Shown here: in pieces, positions 52,741-60,393 of the stretch
Numbering within the stretch: the stretch's first letter is position 1
How the letters are laid out: each line of letters begins with the position of its first letter
Assembly: GCA_022820995.1 (NCBI GenBank)
Contig: JAJEEM010000053.1
Location: 17,680-81,679 of the forward strand
Direction: 5' to 3'
Length of the DNA stretch: 64,000 bases
DNA from: Gemmatimonadota bacterium
GTDB lineage: Bacteria > Gemmatimonadota > Gemmatimonadetes > Palauibacterales > Palauibacteraceae
The notes under the pieces: model-generated
Databases searched by the model: none
What the model was told of the DNA's origin: nothing
Seen by the model: only the letters and a program-made list of their open reading frames with translations
Program-made: the position numbers and the translations under genes

Positions 52741-53538
52741 TCAGGCGGCTCGCTGACACCTCGGGCAGAGCACCGTCTTCCGGCCGGTCACGCGGAGGGA
52801 CGTCAACGCATGTCGGCAGCGCGGACAGGAGCCGCCCGACGAGCGTGAGTTGATCAGCCACCCCGGATCGGAGTGCGCGGCGCTCCAGTGAAGCGTGGCG
52901 CGCCTCAGAACCCGCTTCAGGTAACGGTGGAGCCGATCGAGCTGCTCGGGCTCCAGTTGGCCGACGCGGCGGTCGGGGCGTACCCCGGCCTGGAAGCAGA
53001 TTTCATCCGCATAATCGTTGCCGATCCCCGCAATCGCTTTCTGGTTCAGGAGAAAGCCCTTGATGGAGGAGCGGGCATTCCCCTCCGCAAGCGCTTCGAA
53101 GCGCGCAAGAGTCAGGTCGTCGCTCAGCGGGTCCACCCCGAGACTCTGGAGCGAGCCCTTCTCGTTGAACTCGCTTCCGGCCACGGCCTGAACCGTCCCC
53201 TGGGAACCGGACGACGAGAAACGGAGTTCCCTCCCGGCCGCAAACTGGAACCGGATCCGCGTCCGATCGGTCGGAGCCGCGGTCTGGGACTCGAGCCGCA
53301 AGACGCCGTCATCCCCCATGTCGAACATGAGGCTGTAGTCGGAACGGAAACGGAGAACGACGTAGCGACCGTGGCGTTCAACGGAATCCACGGCGTGGTT
53401 CTCAAGGTGATTTTCGACGATGTCGCGGTCGATTGAAGCGACATCCGGGTCATCGATCCGGATGATGGAGATCGTTTTGCCGGTCGTGTAACCGGCAATG
53501 CGCTCGATCATCCTCTCAACATCGGGAAGCTCTATCAT
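52741..53538 (-). CDS. Fpg/Nei family DNA glycosylase-like protein lacking N-terminal proline
   Basis: 265 residues. The sequence begins MIELPDVERMIERI where Fpg has MPELPEVE; the catalytic Pro2 is therefore Ile, although Glu3 is kept. The helix-two-turn-helix IKGFLLNQKAIAGIGNDYADEI and the zinc finger CPRC..CPRC are intact, so DNA binding is expected. Without Pro2 the usual base excision/lyase chemistry should not occur, or another amine must replace it. Some annotated relatives begin MIELP or MLEIPE, which supports a real subfamily rather than an error. Confidence 0.85.
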   Translation of the reverse strand: MIELPDVERMIERIAGYTTGKTISIIRIDDPDVASIDRDIVENHLENHAVDSVERHGRYVVLRFRSDYSLMFDMGDDGVLRLESQTAAPTDRTRIRFQFAAGRELRFSSSGSQGTVQAVAGSEFNEKGSLQSLGVDPLSDDLTLARFEALAEGNARSSIKGFLLNQKAIAGIGNDYADEICFQAGVRPDRRVGQLEPEQLDRLHRYLKRVLRRATLHWSAAHSDPGWLINSRSSGGSCPRCRHALTSLRVTGRKTVLCPRCQRAA

Positions 53539-53704
53539 TGCATTACGGCTCCGGTGGGCAAGACTGGGTGCAGGTGGACGTACACCCGTACGAAGGAAAG
53601 GTGCCCCGTGCTTCACGGGAGGTGGAAAGATGAGAATCGCCGCGGGGTCTCAACGCCGCGTCAAACCGCCGGGCGACCAGAGGGGATCAGCGTGCCGCGA
53701 ATGT

Positions 53705-53735
53705 CCGTAACACGTTGCACTACAACGTATTACGG
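53705..53735. repeat. 13-base inverted repeat between the Fpg-like gene and pyrF
   Basis: Arms CCGTAACACGTTG (53705-53717) and CAACGTATTACGG (53723-53735) pair at 12 of 13 positions around a five-base loop. It lies in the 218-base gap 53539-53756. There is no T-tract on either strand, so it is more likely an operator or an RNA hairpin than an intrinsic terminator. A second small hairpin (CCCGTG/CACGGG) lies at about 53605. Confidence 0.6.
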
Positions 53736-53756
53736 CAACATGGTGCGGGGTGCGGC

Positions 53757-54476
53757 TTAGCCGGCCTCTCGAAACCAGGCGGATATTCTCTCCTGAACGG
53801 CCGCTGCCGCCCCGGGGGGATCCGGAGCGTTCCGGATGGGCCGTCCCATCACGATGTAATCGGCCCCGGCCTCGAACGCGGTCTCCACATCCACGGTCCG
53901 TTTCTGGTCGTCGGTCCCGGCCTCCGTCGCTGCGCGGATGCCGGGGACGACAATGCGAAACGGCGGAGACACCGCGGAGCGGATTCGAGCGGCCTCGCGA
54001 CCGGAACTGATGACACCGGCGCACCCGATACTCTCTGCCCGGCGGGCTCGCGACAGGACGACGGCCCCAATGTCGGCTTCGAAGCCGAGGTCTTCCATGT
54101 CGGCCCGGTCGAGACTCGTGAGAACGGTCACCGCGAGGATTCCGAGATCACCTGCGGCGGCGTCGCAGGCTGCACGGAGGATCGCATCGTTGCCGTGTAC
54201 CGTGACGAAATCCACGTCCCGGGTCCGGAGTTGTCGGACGGCGGAGCGGACGGTCTGCGGAACATCGAAGAGCTTGAGGTCGGCAAACACCTTCTTGTCT
54301 CTGGAGCGAAGCCAGTCCGCCAGCTCGAAGTACCCGCCGGAAAGGAAAAGCTCCAGGCCGATCTTGTAGAAGGAAACGGTCTCGGCCAGGGAGTCGACGA
54401 TCTCTCGCGCCTCCGAGGCGGTCGGAACATCCAGCGCGAGGATCAGCCGGTCGGTCGGGGGAATCGTTGTGGAGAT
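53757..54476 (-). CDS. pyrF: orotidine 5'-phosphate decarboxylase, probable ATC start
   Basis: 239 residues counted from ATC 54476. The frame contains LILALDVPTASEA near the N-terminus, the active-site DLKLFDVPQTV (Asp-x-Lys-xx-Asp; His of the usual DLKFHD is Phe) and PGIR plus MGRPI for phosphate binding. It decarboxylates OMP to UMP. No ATG, GTG or TTG occurs before LILALDV within the frame; ATC 54476 has GGGAGG five bases upstream and would give MSTTIPPTDRL. An annotation starting at GTG 54290 would lack the first 62 residues including strand 1. Confidence 0.85.
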   Translation of the reverse strand: MSTTIPPTDRLILALDVPTASEAREIVDSLAETVSFYKIGLELFLSGGYFELADWLRSRDKKVFADLKLFDVPQTVRSAVRQLRTRDVDFVTVHGNDAILRAACDAAAGDLGILAVTVLTSLDRADMEDLGFEADIGAVVLSRARRAESIGCAGVISSGREAARIRSAVSPPFRIVVPGIRAATEAGTDDQKRTVDVETAFEAGADYIVMGRPIRNAPDPPGAAAAVQERISAWFREAG

Positions 54477-54582
54477 GTCGGCCTCCCGAAGCAGGTGAAT
54501 TGGAGCGGGACTGCGGCGAGTGGAGGACGAAGCTCTTTCCCGGCGTACCGGCCTGCAAGGGGGCGCGTGGACAGCGAGTCAT

Positions 54583-54598
54583 GGTTTCACGTGAAACA
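54583..54598. promoter_or_regulatory. parS centromere site 1
   Basis: Perfect 14-base palindrome GTTTCACGTGAAAC (54584-54597) with a downstream A; 15 of 16 matches to the conserved ParB-binding site TGTTTCACGTGAAACA. It lies 268 bp upstream of the parA start. Confidence 0.93.
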
Positions 54599-54644
54599 CT
54601 CCGTTCCTTCGCCGGAGCGGATCGGCCCCACGACCGCCAACGCA

Positions 54645-54660
54645 CGTTTCACGTGAAACA
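54645..54660. promoter_or_regulatory. parS centromere site 2
   Basis: Second copy of GTTTCACGTGAAAC (54646-54659), 15 of 16 to consensus, centred 62 bp from site 1. Two sites upstream of parAB near dnaA is the standard origin-proximal arrangement. Confidence 0.93.
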
Positions 54661-54850
54661 GGGTCGCCGGATCTCTGTGGCCCTACGCCAGGTCGCCCGG
54701 GTTACGAGAGCGGCGTATATTGGACCCCCTCACGGGAGATGACGTTCCGTGGCGCGAGGACCCCATTGGTCGCGCTCGGTCGTCATGACATCAATTCGTT
54801 ACGAGGTATACGCTTACGGTGCGTGTCGGTACAGCGAGGGGCGGATCGAT

Positions 54851-55624
54851 TTGGGCCGGGTGATCGCGATTGCGAACCAGAAGGGCGGGGTCGGCAAGAC
54901 GACCACGGCGATCAACCTCGGCGCCTCGCTGGCGATCGCGGAGCGCAACACGCTCGTCATCGATTGCGACCCACAGGGCAACGCGACATCCGGGTTCGGA
55001 CTGCGCAAGGATGGAGACGTTCCCAGCGTGTACGACTGCCTCGTGAACGGACAGCCGCTGCAGGCCGCGGTGCGGCCGGAAGTCCACTTCCCATGTCTGT
55101 CCGTCGTCTCCGCGAGCCGGGACCTGACCGGTGCCGAAGTGGAACTGATCGATCGATCGGACCGCCAGCGGATCCTCGGCCGGAAGATCGAGGCGTTGCG
55201 GGACGATTTCGAATACATCCTGATCGACTCGCCGCCGTCCCTCGGACTCCTCACGCTGAACGCACTGGCCGCCGCGGACGCCGTGCTCATCCCGATTCAG
55301 TGTGAGTTCTATGCGCTGGAGGGGCTCAGCCAGCTTCTGAACACGGTGCGGCTGGTGCAACGCAGCATCAACCCGGGACTCGAGATCGAGGGCGTGTTGC
55401 TGACGATGTACGACTCGCGCCTCAACCTGGCCAAACAGGTGGCCGCCGAGGCGCGTGAGTACTTCGGAGGCAAGGTCTTCGACACGATGATCCCGAGGAA
55501 CATTCGGCTCGCGGAGGCGCCGAGTTTCGGAGAGCCGATCGCTCTATACGATGTCCTGTCGAGCGGAGCCCGCGGATACCTGAGCCTGGCCCGGGAACTC
55601 ATCGACCGGCACGGGAGTTCGTAG
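54851..55624 (+). CDS. parA: chromosome partitioning ATPase ParA (Soj)
   Basis: 257 residues from TTG 54851, chosen because the P-loop starts ten residues later (ANQKGGVGKTTT, deviant Walker A) as in other ParA proteins, and a GGA lies upstream; ATG 54785 would add 22 non-conserved residues. Walker A' LVIDCDPQGNATSG and DSPPSLG follow. ParA forms an ATP-dependent gradient on the nucleoid that moves ParB-parS complexes. Confidence 0.95.
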   Translation: MGRVIAIANQKGGVGKTTTAINLGASLAIAERNTLVIDCDPQGNATSGFGLRKDGDVPSVYDCLVNGQPLQAAVRPEVHFPCLSVVSASRDLTGAEVELIDRSDRQRILGRKIEALRDDFEYILIDSPPSLGLLTLNALAAADAVLIPIQCEFYALEGLSQLLNTVRLVQRSINPGLEIEGVLLTMYDSRLNLAKQVAAEAREYFGGKVFDTMIPRNIRLAEAPSFGEPIALYDVLSSGARGYLSLARELIDRHGSS

Positions 55625-55626
55625 CC

Positions 55627-56511
55627 TTGCCCAGGAACGACCGCCGTCTCGGGAAGGGGCTCGGGGCCCTGCTGAGCGAAAACCTCGGAACGGAAGGCGT
55701 CTCGGCGGAGGCGGAGATTCCCGTCGAGGCCATCCAGGCGAATCCGTTTCAGCCTCGTCGCGACTTCGACCCGGACCGCCTCGTGGAACTTGCGGATTCC
55801 ATCCGCGAGAACGGCCTCCTGCAACCTGTCGTCGTCAGACCCGTAGGGGAGGCGTTCGAGATCGTCGTCGGCGAGCGGCGGTTTCGGGCGATTCAGAGTC
55901 TCGGGTGGACATCGGTTCCAGCCCTGGTTCGGGAGCTGGACGAAGAACAGATGCTGGTCGCGGCCCTCGTAGAAAACCTCCAACGTCATGACCTGTCAGC
56001 ACTTGAAGAAGCTCGCGGGTATCGTCGACTGATGGAGGACTTCGATCTGACGCAGGAAGAAGTAGGGCGGCACGTGGGACGGGACCGGTCCACCGTGGCG
56101 AACGCTCTTCGACTGCTCGGCCTGCCGGAGGCGGTGCTGGGCCTGCTCGCGAACGGGAAACTCTCCGCGGGTCACGGCCGGGCCCTCCTGACGCTGCCCA
56201 CGCCCGAAGAGCAAACCCGCCTCGCGCTGGAAGCGGTGGAGCAGGGGTGGTCCGTGCGGGAGACGGAACGGCGCGTGCGCCGAGGCCGCGCGGCGCGGAA
56301 GACCGGGCGCAAGAAGCCGACAGGGTCGGGCGATCCCTTTGTGAAGCGGGCCGAACTGGGGCTTGAGCGCGGGTTCGGAACCCAGGTGCGGATCCGGACG
56401 CGGGCGGATGGCGCGGGCGAGGTCGTCGTGCGTTTCCACGATACCGAAGATTTTCTGCGGCTCGTGGCCCTGATGGGTGGCGACGAACTCGCGGCGGAGC
56501 TTCGCGAATGA
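55627..56511 (+). CDS. parB: chromosome partitioning protein ParB (Spo0J)
   Basis: 294 residues, TTG start two bases after the parA stop. N-terminal CTP-binding domain has GERRFRA and ALVENLQRHDLSALEEA; the central helix-turn-helix LTQEEVGRHVGRDRSTVANALRLL reads parS; the C-terminus dimerises. Two parS sites lie upstream of parA. It overlaps the M23 peptidase start by ATGA. Confidence 0.96.
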   Translation: MPRNDRRLGKGLGALLSENLGTEGVSAEAEIPVEAIQANPFQPRRDFDPDRLVELADSIRENGLLQPVVVRPVGEAFEIVVGERRFRAIQSLGWTSVPALVRELDEEQMLVAALVENLQRHDLSALEEARGYRRLMEDFDLTQEEVGRHVGRDRSTVANALRLLGLPEAVLGLLANGKLSAGHGRALLTLPTPEEQTRLALEAVEQGWSVRETERRVRRGRAARKTGRKKPTGSGDPFVKRAELGLERGFGTQVRIRTRADGAGEVVVRFHDTEDFLRLVALMGGDELAAELRE

Positions 56512-57311
56512 CCGTCCTCCGGCAATGGACTCTGCAGTTGGTCCGACGGGATGGCCGGCAGGTGCGGTCCCTGCCGCTGGGTCGTGCCCGGCTGCTTCTC
56601 TCGGTGGCGGGCACGATCATCGGCCTGTTCGGCCTGGGGTTTCTGGGGGGCTTCCTGACGGCTTCGCGGGTCGAGTCCAGCCGCATACTCCAACTGGAGG
56701 GGGAACTCGCGACGCTCGAGGGCGAGCGCGAACGGATGAACCAGCTGGCGGGTCGCCTGAACGAACTCGAGGACGAATTCGGCGTTCTGCAGGATGCGGT
56801 GACCGCCGGACGGCCTGCCGAGTCCCCGCCGGTGAGCGTCGTCCCCAGGGGAGGCATGGAGGTCGGGTCACGAACCGCGGCAGAGACGGCGACCCCGGCC
56901 TGGCCCCTCACGCAGCGCGGCTTCGTCACCCGTCACTTCGGCTCGCGGCCGGACGCTTCACGCGAAGGGCATACCGGGTTGGACATCGCGGTACCGACGG
57001 GCTCGTACGTCCGGGCGATCCAGGCGGGGCGGGTCGAGGAGGCGGGGGAAGACCCGATCTACGGAAAATTCCTGCGGATTGCGCACGCCGATGGGCTAAC
57101 GTCATTGTATGGCCACAACGCCTGGCTGTTCGCCGTGGCCGGCGACGCGGTGGAGCGGCTCGAGGTCATCGCCCTCACGGGGAACACGGGGAGATCCTCG
57201 GCTCCCCATCTGCACCTGGAACTCGCCCGGAACGGCGCACTATTGGACCCTCTCTCGCTGGTGGCGGACCACAGCGGCCGGGACAACAACGGGGCCCCGG
57301 CGGAGAGATAA
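56508..57311 (+). CDS. M23 family peptidase (LytM-like) with membrane anchor and coiled coil
   Basis: 267 residues. A membrane helix (LLLSVAGTIIGLFGLGFLGGFL) near residue 30 is followed by a coiled coil (LQLEGELATLEGERERMNQLAGRLNELEDE, about 60-95) and the LytM domain: Zn ligands in GHTGLDIA and APHLHLEL. It cleaves peptide cross-links or acts as a regulator of such enzymes. Start overlaps parB. The adjacent bactofilin suggests a cell-shape module as in other bacteria where bactofilin scaffolds an M23 peptidase. Confidence 0.92.
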   Translation: MTVLRQWTLQLVRRDGRQVRSLPLGRARLLLSVAGTIIGLFGLGFLGGFLTASRVESSRILQLEGELATLEGERERMNQLAGRLNELEDEFGVLQDAVTAGRPAESPPVSVVPRGGMEVGSRTAAETATPAWPLTQRGFVTRHFGSRPDASREGHTGLDIAVPTGSYVRAIQAGRVEEAGEDPIYGKFLRIAHADGLTSLYGHNAWLFAVAGDAVERLEVIALTGNTGRSSAPHLHLELARNGALLDPLSLVADHSGRDNNGAPAER

Positions 57312-57332
57312 CCGGAGTAAGGATTGGAGCAA

Positions 57333-57779
57333 ATGGCTAGAGATTCTCGACATGGTGGGCCCACCCGCGAGCTGAGCGACGTCGTCTCGGTCGTCGCGCC
57401 CGGAATGACGATCCTCGGGGACGTGATGTGCGATGGCACGGTCCGGGTCGAAGGCAAGATCGAAGGCTCGATCAAGGCAACCAAATCGGTTGTCGTCGGC
57501 AAGGACGGCCGTATTACCGGCGATATCGAAACGCAGGACGTCGTGGTAGCCGGCACCGTGGTGGGAACCGTGTCGGGAGCCAGCCGCGTGGAGTTGCAGG
57601 AAACCTGCAGGATCGAGGGGGACATTCGGAGCCGCCGCGTGAAGCTCGAGGAGGGCGGCCAGATTGAGGGCCGTCTCCACATGACGGCGGCCGCGGACGG
57701 CAAGTCGGCCGCCGCGCCCAAGGGTGCGTCCCCATCGATCCAGTCGCAGAAGCCTCAGCGCGCGGCCGGGCGCAGCTGA
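57333..57779 (+). CDS. bactofilin (polymer-forming cytoskeletal protein)
   Basis: 148 residues from ATG 57333; TTG 57324 is an alternative. The core is a right-handed beta-helix of repeated strands: TILGDVMCDGTVRVEGKIEGSI, KSVVVGKDGRITGDIETQDVV, VSGASRVELQETCRIEGDI. Bactofilins polymerise without nucleotide and recruit cell-wall enzymes. It lies 21 bp after the M23 gene and likely shares its transcript. The C-terminal tail is Ala/Lys-rich. Confidence 0.95.
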   Translation: MARDSRHGGPTRELSDVVSVVAPGMTILGDVMCDGTVRVEGKIEGSIKATKSVVVGKDGRITGDIETQDVVVAGTVVGTVSGASRVELQETCRIEGDIRSRRVKLEEGGQIEGRLHMTAAADGKSAAAPKGASPSIQSQKPQRAAGRS

Positions 57780-57869
57780 AGCGAGGCTACCGCCCGCCCG
57801 GTCTCCCGACCGCAGGGGTCGCGCCTCGCCGGGGCGGGCGATCCGCTTGACGGGATTCCGTAACCGCGG

Positions 57870-58856
57870 ATGAGGGACACCCTCCTCTTCGCCTTCGCGT
57901 TTGTGCCCTTGACGCTCGGCGCGGACTGGCTCGTTCGCGGCGCCGCCGGGCTGGCGCAGCGATTCGGCGTCAGCCCGCTCGTCGTCGGCCTGACAGTCGT
58001 CGCTTTCGGCACTTCGGCCCCGGAACTGGTCGTGAGCGCACTTGCGTCCCTGGAGGGCCGGGCGGACGTAGCCGTCGGCAACATCATGGGCTCCACGGCC
58101 GCGAACGTAGGCCTGATCGTGGGCGTCGGCGCCCTGATTCGGCCGATCGAGGTCCACCGTAGCGTCATCGTGCGCGAGACGCCCCTCGTCATCGTCGTAC
58201 TCTCCCTGGTGATGGTGCTGTCGCTCAACGACGCCGTCGGCCGGCTGGACGGATTCGTACTCGTATCCGGCTGGGCGCTCTACCTGCTCTTCCTGCTGAG
58301 GTGGGAACGGGTGGGCCTGTTCGGGAAGACGGATCGCGCCCCCGCCGCGGACGCGCATCCGCCGAAGGCCGGGACCGACGCCGAGGAGACCGGTGTCGCG
58401 GCGCCGGGCGTCTGGTGGTCGCTCGTACGGGTCGGCCTCGGCCTGCCCAGCCTCACGTACGGGGCGAAGTGGCTGCTGGAGGGCGCGGAGGGGATCGCCA
58501 GGTCGCTGGCCGTCCCGGAGGCGGTGATCGGCGCCACCATGATCGCGGTCGGCACTTCGCTTCCCGAGTTGGCTTCCACGCTGGTGGCCGCCTTCCGGCG
58601 AATGGGAGACATTGCGATCGGCAACGTGATCGGCTCGAACATATTCAACCTCGGGCTCGTGCTCGGGACCGCGGCGCTCGTTCGCCCCCTCGTTCTTCAT
58701 CCAACCATCGTCGTCGGCTACGTCCTCCCGGCCCTGGCCTTCTCGGTTATCCTCATCCCCCTCGCACTGCACCGGGGCACGGTACAGAGGTGGGAGGGCG
58801 GGCTGCTCCTGCTCCTCTACCTCGCCTACATCGTACTGGTCTGGCTGTTCAACTGA
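57870..58856 (+). CDS. calcium/sodium antiporter (YrbG/CaCA family)
   Basis: 328 residues, ten membrane helices with two alpha-repeats: VAFGTSAPELVVSA..GNIMGSTAANVGL and IAVGTSLPELASTL..GNVIGSNIFNLGL. These contain the Glu and Asn/Ser that bind Ca2+. Cation/Ca2+ exchange across the inner membrane is the expected role. Rightward, with no tight neighbour. Confidence 0.94.
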   Translation: MRDTLLFAFAFVPLTLGADWLVRGAAGLAQRFGVSPLVVGLTVVAFGTSAPELVVSALASLEGRADVAVGNIMGSTAANVGLIVGVGALIRPIEVHRSVIVRETPLVIVVLSLVMVLSLNDAVGRLDGFVLVSGWALYLLFLLRWERVGLFGKTDRAPAADAHPPKAGTDAEETGVAAPGVWWSLVRVGLGLPSLTYGAKWLLEGAEGIARSLAVPEAVIGATMIAVGTSLPELASTLVAAFRRMGDIAIGNVIGSNIFNLGLVLGTAALVRPLVLHPTIVVGYVLPALAFSVILIPLALHRGTVQRWEGGLLLLLYLAYIVLVWLFN

Positions 58857-58927
58857 CCCGACCCTCCCCCGTCCCGCTTTGGATACGCGATTGCCAAGCG
58901 ATATCGTAAAGGGTTAGGGTTCGACGT

Positions 58928-59149
58928 ATGGTCGTTTCGGTAAAGATGAGCAGCAAGAACCAGATCGTGGTTCCAAAAGCCGCGCGCGAAGCGCTGGGCC
59001 TTGTTCCCGGGGACCGGCTCGCGGTGTCGGTGGACGGCGAGACCGTGACAATGGAAAAGCTGCCGCCGGACGAGGAAGATCGTCTACGGGGTCTGCTTCG
59101 GGATGTCGTTGACGGTGGCGATCTCTGGCCCGAACTCGAGGAAGCCTGA
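58928..59149 (+). CDS. AbrB/MazE-type antitoxin
   Basis: 73 residues with a SpoVT-AbrB swapped-hairpin fold: MSSKNQIVVPKAAREALGLVPGD matches the family block, followed by an acidic tail that would contact a toxin. It is immediately followed, without a gap, by a PIN-like gene starting TTG at 59150, a typical VapBC-like layout. It should repress its own operon; a palindromic GCGATATCG lies just upstream near 58898. Confidence 0.88.
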   Translation: MVVSVKMSSKNQIVVPKAAREALGLVPGDRLAVSVDGETVTMEKLPPDEEDRLRGLLRDVVDGGDLWPELEEA

Positions 59150-59608
59150 TTGGCGGACGCGAACCCCGCCGGTCTCGAGGAACGCCTGGCCCGGGCTGAA
59201 CTCGTTCACGTCGACGCTCGCGTGTTCGCTCTGCACCTGATCGGCAGGGGCCCGACGAGACAGACGGATATCGCCTTATCGGGCATTGCGAGCGGCAGCA
59301 TCAGGGCCCAGACGTCGAGTCTGACCCTGTACCAGATCCTCGCCGAGGTGTATCGGCAGGGGAGGCCGGCGTCGGCCCGCGATGTGGCGCGGAACCTGCG
59401 CCTGTACCCGCGGCTGGAGATCGTGTCGGCCAGCCCCGAGATCGCCATTCAGGCCGCCGAAGTACGCGCCCGGCTTGGAGGTCGGCCGGAACGGGCCCTG
59501 CAGATCGCAACGGCGCTCGTTTCGGGCGCCGAGCTGTATCTTACGTCGGGCTCGGGACTTCGCCGGATTGCCGGCATGCACGTCCTGAACGTCGAGGACT
59601 TCGGCTGA
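59150..59608 (+). CDS. PIN-domain-like protein, putative toxin with degenerate active site
   Basis: 152 residues from TTG. Fold features are recognisable: VHVDARVFALHL (first strand, keeps one Asp), TSSLTLYQILAEV, and ALQIATALVSGAELYLTSGSG at the C-terminus. PIN ribonucleases need three or four acidic residues; here the second-helix Glu may be displaced, the third-position Asp is Gln (ALQIA) and the final TxD is TSG. The ribonuclease site therefore looks largely lost. It may be an inactive or altered partner of the AbrB antitoxin. Confidence 0.75.
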   Translation: MADANPAGLEERLARAELVHVDARVFALHLIGRGPTRQTDIALSGIASGSIRAQTSSLTLYQILAEVYRQGRPASARDVARNLRLYPRLEIVSASPEIAIQAAEVRARLGGRPERALQIATALVSGAELYLTSGSGLRRIAGMHVLNVEDFG

Positions 59609-59648
59609 GCCCACTCCCGGCGACGGCGACGGGTCATGTCACGAACTG

Positions 59649-60389
59649 TTAGCGTCTCCGCACGAGCCTCACGAGCGCCTTCAGGGGGTCGTAGAAACGG
59701 TCGACCACGCGCTCCTTGAGGGGGATGATCGCGTTGTCCGTGATGGTGATGTGCTCGGGGCATACTTCCGTGCAGCACTTCGTGATGTTGCAGTAGCCGA
59801 TTCCCGCCGCGTCCCGGAGGAACTCGCTCCGGTCCTCCACGTCGATCGGGTTGAGGCTGTATCCGGCTGTTCTCACGAGGTAAGTGGGGCCGATGAACTC
59901 CTCGTGCTTCCCGTGCGACCGGAGGACGTGGCAGACGTCCTGGCAGAGGAAACACTCGATACACTTCCTCATTTCCTGCGCCCGGTCGATCTCGAACTGC
60001 TGCATGCGCCAGCCGTCGTCCGCATCGCGGGGGCGCGGCCTGAAACGCGGGATGGAGGCGTTGTTCCGATACGCCTGGGAGACGTCGGTGACGAGGTCCT
60101 TGATGACGGGAAAGGCCTTCATCGGCGTGACCGTGATCGGTTCGCCCTCACCGTAGTCGGAAAGTCGCGTCATGCACGTCAGGCGAGGCCGCCCGTTGAC
60201 CTCGCAGCTGCAGGAGCCGCACTTGCCGGCCTTGCAGTTCCAGCGCACCGCGAGATCCGGTGCGTGTTCCGCCTGGATGCGGTGGATCGCGTCCAGAACG
60301 ACCATGCCCTCGTCGATCTCCACCGTGTAGGATTCGAGCCGCCCGTCGTCGTCGGACCCGCGGTAGACCTTGAAAGTTCGTTCCGCCAC
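59649..60389 (-). CDS. sdhB: succinate dehydrogenase/fumarate reductase iron-sulfur subunit
   Basis: 246 residues, GTG start four bases after the sdhA stop. N-terminal [2Fe-2S] ligands are in WNCKAGKCGSC and a later TCMTR; the C-terminal CIECFLCQDVC and CCTEVCPE hold the [4Fe-4S] and [3Fe-4S] clusters. It carries electrons from SdhA to the membrane quinone site. Last gene of the sdhC-A-B operon. Confidence 0.95.
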   Translation of the reverse strand: MAERTFKVYRGSDDDGRLESYTVEIDEGMVVLDAIHRIQAEHAPDLAVRWNCKAGKCGSCSCEVNGRPRLTCMTRLSDYGEGEPITVTPMKAFPVIKDLVTDVSQAYRNNASIPRFRPRPRDADDGWRMQQFEIDRAQEMRKCIECFLCQDVCHVLRSHGKHEEFIGPTYLVRTAGYSLNPIDVEDRSEFLRDAAGIGYCNITKCCTEVCPEHITITDNAIIPLKERVVDRFYDPLKALVRLVRRR

Positions 60390-60393
60390 CTCG

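Larger units (their letters stand above)
54477..54850. other. pyrF-parA intergenic region carrying parS sites
   Basis: 374 bases without a supported gene. It holds two parS sites (next entries) and, nearer parA, an AT-richer patch (GTATATTGG at 54715-54723) that may contain the parA promoter, though no convincing -35 is visible. Confidence 0.6.

Noticed and set aside
54715..54723. parA promoter at TATATT
   Set aside because: No acceptable -35 lies 16-18 bases upstream; left as unassigned.
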